A stretch of 64,000 bases of DNA, from the NCBI RefSeq assembly GCF_000425625.1, contig NZ_AUDU01000040.1, positions 32,928 to 96,927 of the forward strand. The letters run 5' to 3'. Position 1 is the first letter of the stretch. Each line of letters begins with the position of its first letter. The stretch comes from Stutzerimonas azotifigens DSM 17556. Lineage in GTDB: Bacteria; Pseudomonadota; Gammaproteobacteria; Pseudomonadales; Pseudomonadaceae. The notes below the pieces were generated by a model. It saw nothing but the letters and a program-made list of their open reading frames with translations, made no database searches and was not told the origin of the DNA. The position numbers were made by a program, and so were the translations under genes. Positions 55,763 to 64,000 of the stretch are shown piece after piece.

Positions 55763-58348
55763 TCAGCGGGGCGAGGGCTCATCGGCCGATTGCAGGCGAC
55801 GCTGGACTCGCTTCTGGATGGTTTCGCTGACACGATCGCTCAACTGCAGGCTGGTCAGCAAGGCCGGGATGTTCTCTTCGAGATCGATGTTGAAATTGAT
55901 CGGCCGGCCGCCCTCCAGCGCGGGATTGCGGCCCTCCAGGCGCAGCCCGAGGTTGAGGCGGCCGTCGGCGGCATAGCGGACGTCGCTGGTCAGTACCTGG
56001 TAGTGGAAGTCGTCGAGGGCCTCGGTCACCAGGCGCATCGCCGGGTTGGAGCGCCCCAGCGCCTGGATGCGCGGCGAGCGCAGCTGCAGGACGCCGCCGG
56101 GCGGGCGTGCGCCGAGGCGCCCCTGGTTCACGGTCGGGCCTTGCGGCCCAAGGCCCAGGGTGAAGGCGCCGTCGAGCGTGCCGCTGCCGTTCAGGCCCTC
56201 GGCGGGGTAGGCGGCGAAGAGCGCGTCGACGCTCAGGTCGCGCACCTGGACGTGGAGGCTGTGTTCCTGTCGGGCGAGATCCAGGCTGCCCCGTTCGAGC
56301 CAGGTATGGCCGCCGAGCAGCCGCAGTTCAGCCAGGTCCCAGCCGAGCACGCCGGCCGCCGGTTCGGCCAGTGGCGCACGGTAGCGCCCGCGCACCTGCA
56401 GCGGGCCGAGCGACAGCCCCGGGTTCGCCTCTTCCAGGTGCAGCTCCGGCACCTCGAGCGCCAGCTGGCGTGCGTCCCAGGTGAGCGCCAGGCTGCCCTG
56501 CAGGCCGTTGAGCTCGGTGGTGTCGTAGATGCCCGACAGGCCGCGGGCGTCCAGCTGCAGGCTGCCGCTGGACGCGCCCTGCGGCGGCAGCGACAGGCTG
56601 GCCTGCGCGGAGACCCGCCCGGAATCCAGCTGCAGCAACTCCGGCCAGGCCTGCAATGTCGCCGCGAAGGGGTTGCCGCCGCGCAGGAACAATTCGCCCA
56701 GGCGGAACTGGCCGGAAAGCGCGCCGCCAGCCGGCTGTTCCACCTCGGTGTCGATGGCGAGGCCGGCCTCGTTGGTCAGCCGCCCCTGCAGGCTGCTGCG
56801 TGCCGGATCGGCCGTCACCCGGCCCTGCCAGCGCCACGGCAGCGGACGGAGCTCGGCGTGAAGCAGCCGTCCGGCCGTGAGGTCGACGGGGCCGGCGACC
56901 TGCCAGCGCTGGTCCGGAGGCGTGAACGACAGCCCGAGCCCCGAGACATCGGCCTGCACGCGCTCGGCCGAGATACCGGCGGACGGCAGTTGCAGTGGGC
57001 CGAGGGTGACGCGCGACCCCTTCTCCAGTCGCAGCTCCAGGCGGTCGGAAGCCAGGCCTCCCTGCAGACGCAGGTCGCCGCGTATGGAAGAGGCCGTCAG
57101 CTCGGGCGTGGTCCAAGGCGGGAGTTCGGCGCGCAGGTGCGCCTGCTGCAGTTGCACGGTCGGTGGCCACTGGCGGTCGGCCAGCAGGGTGCCTTCGAAG
57201 GTGGCGTTCAGTCCGGCGGCGTTGGTTGCCGTCGACTTCACCGGCACCCTCAGGGGCGCGTCCGCCTCGTTGCCTGACTCCGACCGGGCCTCGAGGGCCA
57301 GCCGGCCCGGCCGCAGCGCGGGGGGCAGCTCGGCGAGCGAAGCCGGGTCCGGCTGCAGGTCGAGCGCCGCCTGCAGCGCGCCGAGCGTCCATCCTTCCTC
57401 CCGCTGGCTGGCGTTCAGCTCCAGCTCGCCCTGGAGCAGCCCCAGGCCCGGCACCGGCCAGGGCGTGGGCAGGTGCAGGGCCAGCGAGGCGTCCCCTTCG
57501 AGTGCGCGCCAGTCCTCCCAGCGCTGCACCGAGCCGGGCACCCGCAATGCCCAGCCCCCGCCGAGGCGCATGTCCTCGGGCGGCCCGACCGGCAGCGCCA
57601 TGCCGGGGCTGAGCCAGCGTCCGAGCCAGGCCTGCAGCCAGGCGGCTTCCGGCAGCCGGGCGAGCGCCAGGCTGCCCTGCCAGTGCCGACCGTCGGGACG
57701 CCGCTCGATCCGGTTGTTCAGTGACAGGCGGGGCTCCCCGTCGATGAAGCCGCGCAGGCCGAGGTCGGTCTGCCCGGCCAGCAGACCGCTGGCGTCGAGC
57801 TCCAGCGACAGGCGCCGGCCGGCGTGATCCAGGTGGGCGAAGAGCTGCGCGGAAGCCGGAAGATTGCCGCTGTGTTCGAGGCGGATGCCGCCCTGTTCCT
57901 CACAGAATCCGGTGGGGCAGGGGAGCGCGAGCTGGAAGCGCTCGATGGCTACCTGCAGCGGCAGCCAGCGCGCCAGGTCCTGCACCAGGACGTCGATATC
58001 CGGCAGGGAGGTGTCCTCCGCCATTCCGGGCGCCGCCGATCGTTGCTGACGTACCTGTAGCGTCTCGATGCCGAGACGGCCCAGCCTGGGCGCCGGCAGC
58101 AGCCGTTCCAGGGTCAGCTCCAGCTGCCGTGCTTCCAACGTGAAGTTGCCGGCATCCGTCGCGGCCAGGAACTCGAGCTCGCCGAGGCGAATGGACTTCC
58201 AGCCGAGCCGGAGCTGGCTCCACTGCAGGTCGTGGATGCCCAGGTCGGCCTTCAGCGACTGCCAGGCGCGATGAGCGCCGGCGCCGATCGCGGCAGCCAG
58301 GACGACGAACAGGGCGAGGGCGATCGCCAGCCGAGCGGATGACCTCAT
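55763..58348 (-). CDS. ydbH: YdbH, AsmA-like envelope-spanning protein
   Basis: 861-residue periplasmic protein with an N-terminal membrane anchor (SARLAIALALFVVLAAAIGAGAHRAW) and a long run of beta-strand-rich sequence typical of the AsmA/TamB/YdbH bridge proteins. The C-terminal region (GSGTLDGAFTLGLGPQGPTVNQGRLGARPPGGVLQL ... FNIDLEENIPALLTSL) is the YdbH-family domain. These bridges are believed to carry glycerophospholipids between membranes. I choose the ATG at 58348 because it puts the basic residues directly before the anchor; an ATG at 58411 would add 21 residues. Co-transcribed with ynbE and ydbL. Confidence 0.85.
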   Translation of the reverse strand: MRSSARLAIALALFVVLAAAIGAGAHRAWQSLKADLGIHDLQWSQLRLGWKSIRLGELEFLAATDAGNFTLEARQLELTLERLLPAPRLGRLGIETLQVRQQRSAAPGMAEDTSLPDIDVLVQDLARWLPLQVAIERFQLALPCPTGFCEEQGGIRLEHSGNLPASAQLFAHLDHAGRRLSLELDASGLLAGQTDLGLRGFIDGEPRLSLNNRIERRPDGRHWQGSLALARLPEAAWLQAWLGRWLSPGMALPVGPPEDMRLGGGWALRVPGSVQRWEDWRALEGDASLALHLPTPWPVPGLGLLQGELELNASQREEGWTLGALQAALDLQPDPASLAELPPALRPGRLALEARSESGNEADAPLRVPVKSTATNAAGLNATFEGTLLADRQWPPTVQLQQAHLRAELPPWTTPELTASSIRGDLRLQGGLASDRLELRLEKGSRVTLGPLQLPSAGISAERVQADVSGLGLSFTPPDQRWQVAGPVDLTAGRLLHAELRPLPWRWQGRVTADPARSSLQGRLTNEAGLAIDTEVEQPAGGALSGQFRLGELFLRGGNPFAATLQAWPELLQLDSGRVSAQASLSLPPQGASSGSLQLDARGLSGIYDTTELNGLQGSLALTWDARQLALEVPELHLEEANPGLSLGPLQVRGRYRAPLAEPAAGVLGWDLAELRLLGGHTWLERGSLDLARQEHSLHVQVRDLSVDALFAAYPAEGLNGSGTLDGAFTLGLGPQGPTVNQGRLGARPPGGVLQLRSPRIQALGRSNPAMRLVTEALDDFHYQVLTSDVRYAADGRLNLGLRLEGRNPALEGGRPINFNIDLEENIPALLTSLQLSDRVSETIQKRVQRRLQSADEPSPR

Positions 58349-58411
58349 GGGCAAAGGCGCGCTGCCCGCTCCCCCGGGCTTCCGACGAACGGTCGCCGAT
58401 GGGGCGCCCAT

Positions 58412-58828
58412 GACTTCAATGCGTCAAAAAGGTTCCGGAAAATGCCGTGAAACTGCGTGCTGACGGGGGCTTCGGAGGCTTCCGGCCGGGGGTTGCGACG
58501 GGTTGCCACAAACTTGTGCACATTCACCTCCAGGGCTGTCAAGCGCTTATGACAAAGTGTCGCAAACTGGTGCGCTTCATAAGCATTTTGGTAAGTACTT
58601 GAAAATAAAGACAAATTTTCATTGGTGAAAAAACCGCCAGTTTGTCTGGGAGCCCCGTGGCAGCGGGCCTTCGGGAAGTTGTCAGCCAATTGTCCACGGA
58701 GTTATCCACAGCTTTTGTGGATTAATTTTTCATGTGCGGCGGATCGCAAAATCACGTTTTTGACAAGCCTTTATCTCCTGAAAAAAAGGAGTAGAGTGCG
58801 CGGCCGTCGTTCACGTTACCTTCGTCCC
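58412..58828. other. AT-rich intergenic region with DnaA-box-like sites
   Basis: About 417 bases between divergent ydbH and the Sel1 gene, notably richer in A+T than the neighbourhood. It holds a perfect DnaA box TTATCCACA (58702-58710), a near match TTGTCCACG (58690-58698) and an inverted near match, TTAATCCACA on the minus strand (58716-58725). A TTGACA hexamer lies at 58760-58765 and a small palindrome CTCCT-GAAAAAA-AGGAG at 58775-58791. No gene is evident. Confidence 0.6.
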
Positions 58829-59251
58829 ATGAGAATGCGCTCTCTCACTTCGAAGTCTCCCGCCAAGTATCCGACCACTTCCGTTCTGCCTCTGCGCGTG
58901 GCGCGCTGGCTGCTGGACAGCGAAACGCTGGCCCGCACCGACAGTGCCAAGCGTATCGCCGGGCGCCTGCTCAAGCAGCCGGCGCGCGAGGGCGTTGTCG
59001 AAGCGCAGAGTCGGCTCGGTCGCCTGCTGTGCAAGGAGTGCGACAGCCAGCGCGACCGCCGGATCGGCCTGGAGATGCTGCGCCAGGCCGCGCGCGCGGG
59101 CGATTGCCAGGCCCAGCTGGCGCTCGGTCGGCTGTACTCCGAGGCCCGTCACCACGAGCCGACGCAGGCGCGTCACTGGCTCGAGCAGGCCGCCGCCCAG
59201 GGCTCGCAGGAAGCCCGCCATCTGCTGCAGCGGCAGCGCGTGCGGGCCTGA
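58829..59251 (+). CDS. Sel1-repeat protein
   Basis: 140-residue protein with Sel1-like (TPR-related) repeats: VVEAQSRLGRLLCKECDSQRDRRIGLEMLRQAARAGDCQAQLALGRLYSEARHHEPTQARHWLEQAAAQGSQEARHLL, covering two and a half units from about 60 to the end. Such repeats mediate protein contacts. The basic N-terminus (MRMRSLTSKSPAKYPTTS) has no clear signal peptide. The start at 58829 is preferred over a longer frame from 58622 that would run through the DnaA-box region. Convergent with the hybrid kinase gene. Function unknown. Confidence 0.75.
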   Translation: MRMRSLTSKSPAKYPTTSVLPLRVARWLLDSETLARTDSAKRIAGRLLKQPAREGVVEAQSRLGRLLCKECDSQRDRRIGLEMLRQAARAGDCQAQLALGRLYSEARHHEPTQARHWLEQAAAQGSQEARHLLQRQRVRA

Positions 59252-59291
59252 CCGCCGCCAGACCGCTTTCCGCCCGATCGGCTCGCTGATC

Positions 59292-62200
59292 CTACGACAA
59301 AGTCAGATGCCGGCTCATCAGGGCGCGCAGCGCCGCCGGCTTTACCGGCTTGGCGAGAAAATCCAGCCCCGCCGCATGCACCGCGGCCACCAGTTCGGCG
59401 CGGCCGTCGGCGCTGATCACCACGCCCGGCACCGGTTCGCCCAGGCGGGTGCGCAGCCAGGCCATCAGTTCGGTGCCGGTTTCCCCTTCGTCCAGGTGGT
59501 AGTCGACCAGCGTCAGCTGCGGGCGCACGTCGCCGTCGAGCAGGTGCTCGCACTCGAGGCGGTTGCGCGCCGTCCACACCTGGCAGCCCCAACGTGACAG
59601 CAGGCTGTGCATGCCGGCGAGGATGCTGTCCTCGTTGTCGATGCACAGCACCTGGGTGCCGGCCAGGGCGGGCTGCCCGTTGTCGCGCAGCGCGGCGACC
59701 TTCGCCCGGCTGGGTGCGCTGGCGAGCGGCACACTGACGCTGAAGACGCTGCCCTTGCCTGGCCAGGAGCGCACCTCCAGGCGATGGCCGAGGACCCGGC
59801 AGAGGCCGTCGGCGATCGCCAGGCCGAGGCCCAGCCCCTTTTCCGCGCGGGTGCGGTGGCTGTCCAGGCGCTTGAATTCCTCGAAGATCTCGTGCCGCTT
59901 GTCCTCCGGGATGCCCGGGCCGCGGTCCCAGACCTCCAGGCGCAGGGCGCCGGGCTCGCGCCGGACGCCGAGGATCACCCGGCCCTCGGCGTAGCGGAAG
60001 GCGTTGGTCAGGAAGTTCTGCAGGATTCGCCGCAGCAGCTTGATGTCGCTGTCGACGCGCAGGCGGCTGCCGTGCACGCGGAAGGTCACGCCCTGCTCCT
60101 GCGCCAGCGCGGTGAACTCGGCGCCGAGGGTGTCGAACAGGCTGGCCAGCGGGAAGGGATTGCGGTCCGGGGTGATGCGGCCGCTTTCCAGGCGCGAGAT
60201 GTCCAGCAGGTCGGCGATCAGGTCCTCGGCCGAGCGCAGCGAGCTGTCCAGGTGGCGCACCAGTTCCTGCGCCTCGCGCGGCAGCGCTTCCTGCTGGTGG
60301 GCGAGGGCGGCGGAGAACAGCCGCGCGGCATTGAGCGGCTGCATCAGGTCATGGCTGACCGCGGCGAGAAAGCGCGTCTTCGACTTGTTGGCGGCCTCGG
60401 CCGTGCTCTTGGCCTCGCTCAGCGCCTGGTTCAGCTGCGACAATTCGTGGGTGCGCTCGGCCACCCGCTGCTCGAGACCCTCGTTGGCGTCCTTGAGCGC
60501 CTGTTCGGCCTCGCGGAACGCGGTGATGTCGGTGAAGCTCATGACGAAGCCGCCGCCGGGCATCGGGTTGCCGATCAGTTCGACCACGCGGCCGTTGGGG
60601 AACAGGCGCTCGGAGGTGTGCGGCGTGCCCTTTTCCATCCAGTAGATGCGCTTGGCGACGTGCTCGTCGATGTCGCCGGGGCCGAGCAGGCCGCGCTCGG
60701 CGTTGTAGCGGATGATGTCGGCGATCGGCCGGCCGACCGTGATCAGCCCCTCGGGATAGTCGAACAGCTCCAGGTAGCGGCGATTCCAGGCCACCAGGCG
60801 CAGCGACTTGTCCGCCACGCTGATGCCCTGGGTGATGTTCTCGATCGCGCCCTGCAGCAGGGCCCGGTTGAACTCCAGCACCTCGGAGGCCTCGCCGACG
60901 ATGCGCACCACGTCCTCGACTTCCATCTGCCGGCCTTCGAGGGCCGCCTTCACCACCGCGCGGGTCGAGGAGGCGCCGAGCACGCCGGCCAGCAGGCGCT
61001 CGGTGTGGGCGATCCACTTGGCGTCGGCCGGCTGCTTCGGGGCGAAGTTCTGCCCCTGGCGGACGGCGAAGCGGCGGAAGCTCTCCTGCGCCCGTTCGGC
61101 GCCAACGAAGCGCGAGGCCAGTGCCAGTAGGTCGCGCACCTGCATGGCCAGCAGCCGGCGGTTGCCGGTCTGGGTGTTGATTTCCTGGCCGATGAAGCGG
61201 CTGGCCTGCCAGTGCTCGGAGACCTGGGTGCGGGTGATGATCGACACCCAGAAGAACAGCAGGAAGTTGCCGGCCAGCGAGAGGATCACGCCGAGGGTCA
61301 GCACGCTCACGCCGAAGTCCGAGGCGTGCGTGCGCAGCCACTGCAGACCGGGGAACAGCGTCAGCGGCCAGTCCAGCCCGGCGGCCATCAGCGGTACCAC
61401 CAGGGTGTAGAACCAGATCGCCGCGCCGGCGGCGAGGCCGGCGAAAACGCCGCGGCGGTTGGCCGGTTTCCAGTAGAGCGCGCCGACCATGGCCGGGGCC
61501 AGCTGGGTGACGGCGGCGAAGGCGACCTGGCCGATGGTCGCCAGGCTGGCGTTGGAGCCGAGCAGGCGGTAGCTGACGTAGGCCAGCAACAGCATCACCA
61601 GGATGCTGATGCGGCGCACCGAGAGCATCCAGTGGCGGAATTCCTCGAACGGCCGCTCGGTCTTCTGCCGGCGCAGCAGCCAGGGCAGCAGGATGTCGTT
61701 GGAGACCATGGTCGACAGCGCCACGCTGGCAACGATGACCATGCCGGTGGCCGCCGAGGCGCCGCCGATGAACGCCAGCAGCGCCAGCCAGGGGTGTTGC
61801 TCGGCCAGCGGCAGGCTGATGACGAAGGAGTCCGGGACGATGCCGCTGGGCAGATGCAACTGCCCGGCCAGAGCGATCGGCACCACGAACAGCGCCGCGA
61901 GCAACAGATAAAGCGGGAACACCCAGCGCGCCAGGCGGAAGTCGCGCGGATGGGTGTTTTCCACCACCGCGACGTGGAACTGCCGCGGCAGGCAGACGAA
62001 GGCCATCATCGCCACCACCGTCTGCACCAGCATCGACGGCCAGTTCACCGTCTCCTGCCAGTAGGATTCCAGCCGGGGCGACTGGTGGGCCGCCTGCAGC
62101 AGATGGCCGGGGCCGTCGTAGAGCCCGAAGGTGACGAAGGCGCCGACGGCGAGGAAGGCCAGCAGCTTGATGATCGATTCGAAGGCGATGGCAAGGACCA

Positions 62201-62768
62201 TGCCGCGATGGTGCTCGGTCACGTCCAGGTTGCGGGTGCCGAACAGGATGGTGAACAGCGCCAGCGCGATCGACACGATCAGCGCGGTGTCCAGCGCACG
62301 GGTGCCGACGCTCTCGGCGCTGCCGCCGCTGAGCAGGTTCACCCCGAGCACGATGCCCTTGAGTTGCAGGGCGATGTACGGCAGCACGCCGACCAGGCAG
62401 ATGAGCGTCACCACGATCGCCAGCAACTGCGACTTGCCGTAGCGCGCGGCGATGAAGTCGGCGATCGAGGTGATGTTCTCCTGCTTGCTGATCACCAGCA
62501 TCTTCTGGATGATCTGCGGCGCGAACAGCAGCAGCAGGGCCGGGCCCAGGTAGATCGGCAGGAACGCCCAGAGCTGCTCGGCGGCCTGGCCGACCGCGCC
62601 GAAGAAGGTCCAGCTGGTGCAGTAGACCGCCAGCGACAGGCTGTAGACCCAGGCGCGCACACGCGGCGCCATCGGCTCGCGGCGGCGGTCGCCGTAGAAG
62701 GCGATGGCGAACAGCACGGCCATATAAAGAAGGGCGACCACGGCGATCAGCCCGCTGGACAGGGACAT
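59292..62768 (-). CDS. Symporter-fused hybrid sensor kinase, MxtR-like
   Basis: 1,158-residue protein combining transporter and kinase. Residues 1 to about 520 form a sodium/solute symporter (SLC5) domain of some 13 helices (for example VYSLSLAVYCTSWTFFGAVGQ, QENITSIADFIAARYGKS). A linker and PAS domain follow (about 640-750, MVAWNRRYLELFDYPEGL-type), then HisKA with His806 (LAAVSHDLMQPLNAA), an ATPase domain (GPGIPEDKRHEIFEEFKR, GLGLGLAIADGL) and a receiver domain with Asp1089 (LTLVDYHLDEGE). Architecture and length match P. aeruginosa PA3271 (MxtR) and resemble CbrA. Such proteins couple nutrient uptake or sensing to ErdR-type regulators; ligand here unknown. The ATG at 62768 is preferred to one at 62804. 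Confidence 0.9.
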   Translation of the reverse strand: MSLSSGLIAVVALLYMAVLFAIAFYGDRRREPMAPRVRAWVYSLSLAVYCTSWTFFGAVGQAAEQLWAFLPIYLGPALLLLFAPQIIQKMLVISKQENITSIADFIAARYGKSQLLAIVVTLICLVGVLPYIALQLKGIVLGVNLLSGGSAESVGTRALDTALIVSIALALFTILFGTRNLDVTEHHRGMVLAIAFESIIKLLAFLAVGAFVTFGLYDGPGHLLQAAHQSPRLESYWQETVNWPSMLVQTVVAMMAFVCLPRQFHVAVVENTHPRDFRLARWVFPLYLLLAALFVVPIALAGQLHLPSGIVPDSFVISLPLAEQHPWLALLAFIGGASAATGMVIVASVALSTMVSNDILLPWLLRRQKTERPFEEFRHWMLSVRRISILVMLLLAYVSYRLLGSNASLATIGQVAFAAVTQLAPAMVGALYWKPANRRGVFAGLAAGAAIWFYTLVVPLMAAGLDWPLTLFPGLQWLRTHASDFGVSVLTLGVILSLAGNFLLFFWVSIITRTQVSEHWQASRFIGQEINTQTGNRRLLAMQVRDLLALASRFVGAERAQESFRRFAVRQGQNFAPKQPADAKWIAHTERLLAGVLGASSTRAVVKAALEGRQMEVEDVVRIVGEASEVLEFNRALLQGAIENITQGISVADKSLRLVAWNRRYLELFDYPEGLITVGRPIADIIRYNAERGLLGPGDIDEHVAKRIYWMEKGTPHTSERLFPNGRVVELIGNPMPGGGFVMSFTDITAFREAEQALKDANEGLEQRVAERTHELSQLNQALSEAKSTAEAANKSKTRFLAAVSHDLMQPLNAARLFSAALAHQQEALPREAQELVRHLDSSLRSAEDLIADLLDISRLESGRITPDRNPFPLASLFDTLGAEFTALAQEQGVTFRVHGSRLRVDSDIKLLRRILQNFLTNAFRYAEGRVILGVRREPGALRLEVWDRGPGIPEDKRHEIFEEFKRLDSHRTRAEKGLGLGLAIADGLCRVLGHRLEVRSWPGKGSVFSVSVPLASAPSRAKVAALRDNGQPALAGTQVLCIDNEDSILAGMHSLLSRWGCQVWTARNRLECEHLLDGDVRPQLTLVDYHLDEGETGTELMAWLRTRLGEPVPGVVISADGRAELVAAVHAAGLDFLAKPVKPAALRALMSRHLTLS

Positions 62769-63069
62769 CGGTACTCCGCAAACAGGGTGGCGACAGGCAG
62801 GCAAGGGCCGCCATTCAGGCCGGGTGGTACGTGGGCGGTCGGGAAGGCAGGACGGGCGCCATCTGTAGTGCGCACCCGCCTGCGTTCGACGCCGCTCACC
62901 CCGTTCACGCGGCCTGTTGATGCCGGCTATTTACCATGAATCGGGCCGCCCCGCGCGCGGCTTGCACCATGGTCGCATGACACCGGCGGGCGGCCGCCGG
63001 AGGGCACTTCGCGCTGCCGGCGCGTTCTCAGGAAAACCGCCCGGCAGGCTTCGACGAGGATGGAAATCG
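62769..63069. other. Divergent promoter region, kinase / acetyltransferase
   Basis: About 300 bases that must contain both promoters. I see no convincing gene, repeat or consensus element. Confidence 0.5.
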
Positions 63070-63639
63070 ATGTTCAAACCGCAACCGGTGATGCTCCAGC
63101 GCGGCGCGCTGCGCCTCGATCCGCTGCAGGAGGCGGACATCCCCGGCCTGGTCGAGCTGGCCATGCGCAACCGTGCGGTGCTCGGCTATCTCAACGGCCC
63201 GCTGCGTCCGGACTGGTACCGCCACGCGCTGGCGGAGCAGCGCGAGGGGCGTGCGGTGGTCTTCACCATCCGGCTGCTGGACCGCGTCGTCGGGACCACC
63301 CGTTTCGCCGACTTTCTTCCGGCGCTGCCGGCCGCCGAGATCGGCTGGACCTGGCTCGACCAGGGCGAACACGGCAAGGGTCTGAACGACTCGATCAAGT
63401 ACCTGATGCTGCGCCAGGCCTTCGAGGAATGGCAGATGGTACGCGTGCAGCTCAAGACCGCCGCCAGCAACCTGCGCTCGCAGAAGGCCATCGAGAAGCT
63501 CGGCGCCCGGCGCGAGGGCCAGCTGCGCAATCATCGCCGATTGGCCGACGGCCGCCTCGACGACACCGTCCTCTATAGCCTCACCGACCGCGACTGGCCG
63601 GAGGCCAAGGCACGACTGGAAGCGCGGTTCAGCCAGTGA
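63070..63639 (+). CDS. GNAT-family N-acetyltransferase (RimJ/RimL-like)
   Basis: 189-residue acetyltransferase. After LRLDPLQEADIPGLVELAMRN come the core strands (VVFTIRLLDRVVGTTRFADF; AEIGWTWLDQGEHGKGLNDSIKYLMLRQAFE) and the acetyl-CoA-contacting segment VRVQLKTAASNLRSQKAIEKLGARREGQLRNHRRLADGR, the usual RimJ/RimL pattern with an NxxSxxAIEKLG-like motif. Substrate unknown. The start is the ATG at 63070. Its stop codon TGA (63637-63639) coincides with the presumed terminus of the insertion sequence downstream, so the native C-terminus may have been altered by a few residues. Confidence 0.88.
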   Translation: MFKPQPVMLQRGALRLDPLQEADIPGLVELAMRNRAVLGYLNGPLRPDWYRHALAEQREGRAVVFTIRLLDRVVGTTRFADFLPALPAAEIGWTWLDQGEHGKGLNDSIKYLMLRQAFEEWQMVRVQLKTAASNLRSQKAIEKLGARREGQLRNHRRLADGRLDDTVLYSLTDRDWPEAKARLEARFSQ

Positions 63640-64000
63640 ACGTTTGGCGGTAAGGGTTGTGGTGGTCAAATAATTTCGGACACTGCGATAGGTTGTATGG
63701 GTGGCCTGCGCTCATAGCGGGTGGGCGGCATGTAGCCCAGGCTGGAGTGCAGGCGCACGTTGTTGTAGAAACCGACGATATAGTCGGCGATGTCGGCCAT
63801 GGCCTCGGCCTGGTTGGCATAGTCAGCTTGCCAGACCCGCTCCATTTTCAGGTTCAGGAAGAATCGCTCCATCACGGCATTGTCCCAGCAGTTTCCTTTG
63901 CGACTCATGCTCAGGAGCAGGCCATGTCGGCTGAGCAGCGTACGATAAGCTTCGCTGGCGTACTGACTGCCGCGATCCGAATGCACCACCAGGCCGGCAG
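63637..64000 (-). mobile_element. IS3-family insertion sequence, 3' part (cut by window end)
   Basis: The transposase OrfB C-terminus (63666-64000) is followed outward by about 29 bases to a TGAAC sequence at 63637. TGAAC-type termini are usual for IS3-family elements of the IS51/IS407 kind, so I place the element's end there. The other end lies outside the window. Confidence 0.65.
63666..64000 (-). CDS. IS3-family transposase OrfB, C-terminal part
   Basis: At least 111 residues of the DDE integrase-type transposase, open to the window edge (partial at its 5' end). Visible motifs: VVHSDRGSQYAS (second catalytic Asp), LSMSRKGNCWDNAVMERFF (third catalytic residue, the Glu in MERFF) and YNNVRLHSSLGYMPPTRYE. 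It moves the element by a cut-and-copy circle mechanism. The frame is intact as far as seen; whether the copy is functional depends on the missing 5' part. Confidence 0.93.
   Translation of the reverse strand, partial: AGLVVHSDRGSQYASEAYRTLLSRHGLLLSMSRKGNCWDNAVMERFFLNLKMERVWQADYANQAEAMADIADYIVGFYNNVRLHSSLGYMPPTRYERRPPIQPIAVSEII

Noticed and set aside
58680..58730. DnaA boxes as evidence for the chromosomal origin oriC.
   Set aside because: No dnaA, dnaN, gyrB, rpmH or parAB genes lie nearby, and there are only three boxes, two imperfect.

Overview
This window is chromosomal DNA of high G+C content from a Pseudomonas-type gammaproteobacterium. The evidence is an OprL-type Pal, a single tolQ-tolR-tolA-tolB-pal-cpoB cluster, an aspS-yebC-ruvC-ruvA-ruvB block and an oprD porin between proS and an HIT/slyX pair. 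From memory, the order from about 1 to 31,300 follows the P. aeruginosa PAO1 backbone around PA0948-PA0976 and PA1004-PA1013, with instructive gaps. The species cannot be named from the sequence alone.

Layout. 1-1,383 (minus): DUF2069 membrane protein, wrbA, arsC-type reductase. 1,565-3,269 (plus): yihY and a thioredoxin-like lipoprotein, then a 750-base repeat-filled gap. 4,018-7,279 (minus): proS, a lipoprotein and a small lytic transglycosylase, followed by the oprD-type porin. 9,151-9,779: HIT protein and slyX. 9,791-11,042 (minus): a membrane/cold-shock fusion and dps. 11,373-16,383: aspS, yebC and ruvCAB. 16,441-22,568: ybgC, the complete Tol-Pal system, cpoB and queC. 22,628-31,313: tRNA-Lys, nadA, a BepA-like protease, tusA-like, perM-like, bcp, gcvR, dapA, bamC, an unusual long-form purC and tRNA-Ser.

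31,428-55,165 is the accessory centrepiece: a type I secretion/giant adhesin locus directly downstream of tRNA-Ser. It holds a 7TM-DISM sensor kinase, a pseudo-receiver protein and an OmpR-family regulator, followed by a TolC-type outer membrane protein, a 5,189-residue secreted protein with 39 Calx-beta repeats and an RTX tail, an ABC exporter and an HlyD-type adaptor. The exporter's ATPase domain lacks the usual signature, catalytic glutamate and switch histidine. The likely logic is that the sensor system controls production of the secretion apparatus and of its one very large cell-surface substrate. This is the best candidate for a little-described system in the window.

55,212-58,348 (minus): the ydbH-ynbE-ydbL set for envelope lipid homeostasis. 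58,829-63,639: a Sel1-repeat protein, an MxtR-like symporter/hybrid sensor kinase and a GNAT acetyltransferase. The window ends inside an IS3-family insertion sequence whose terminus seems to supply the stop codon of the acetyltransferase gene.
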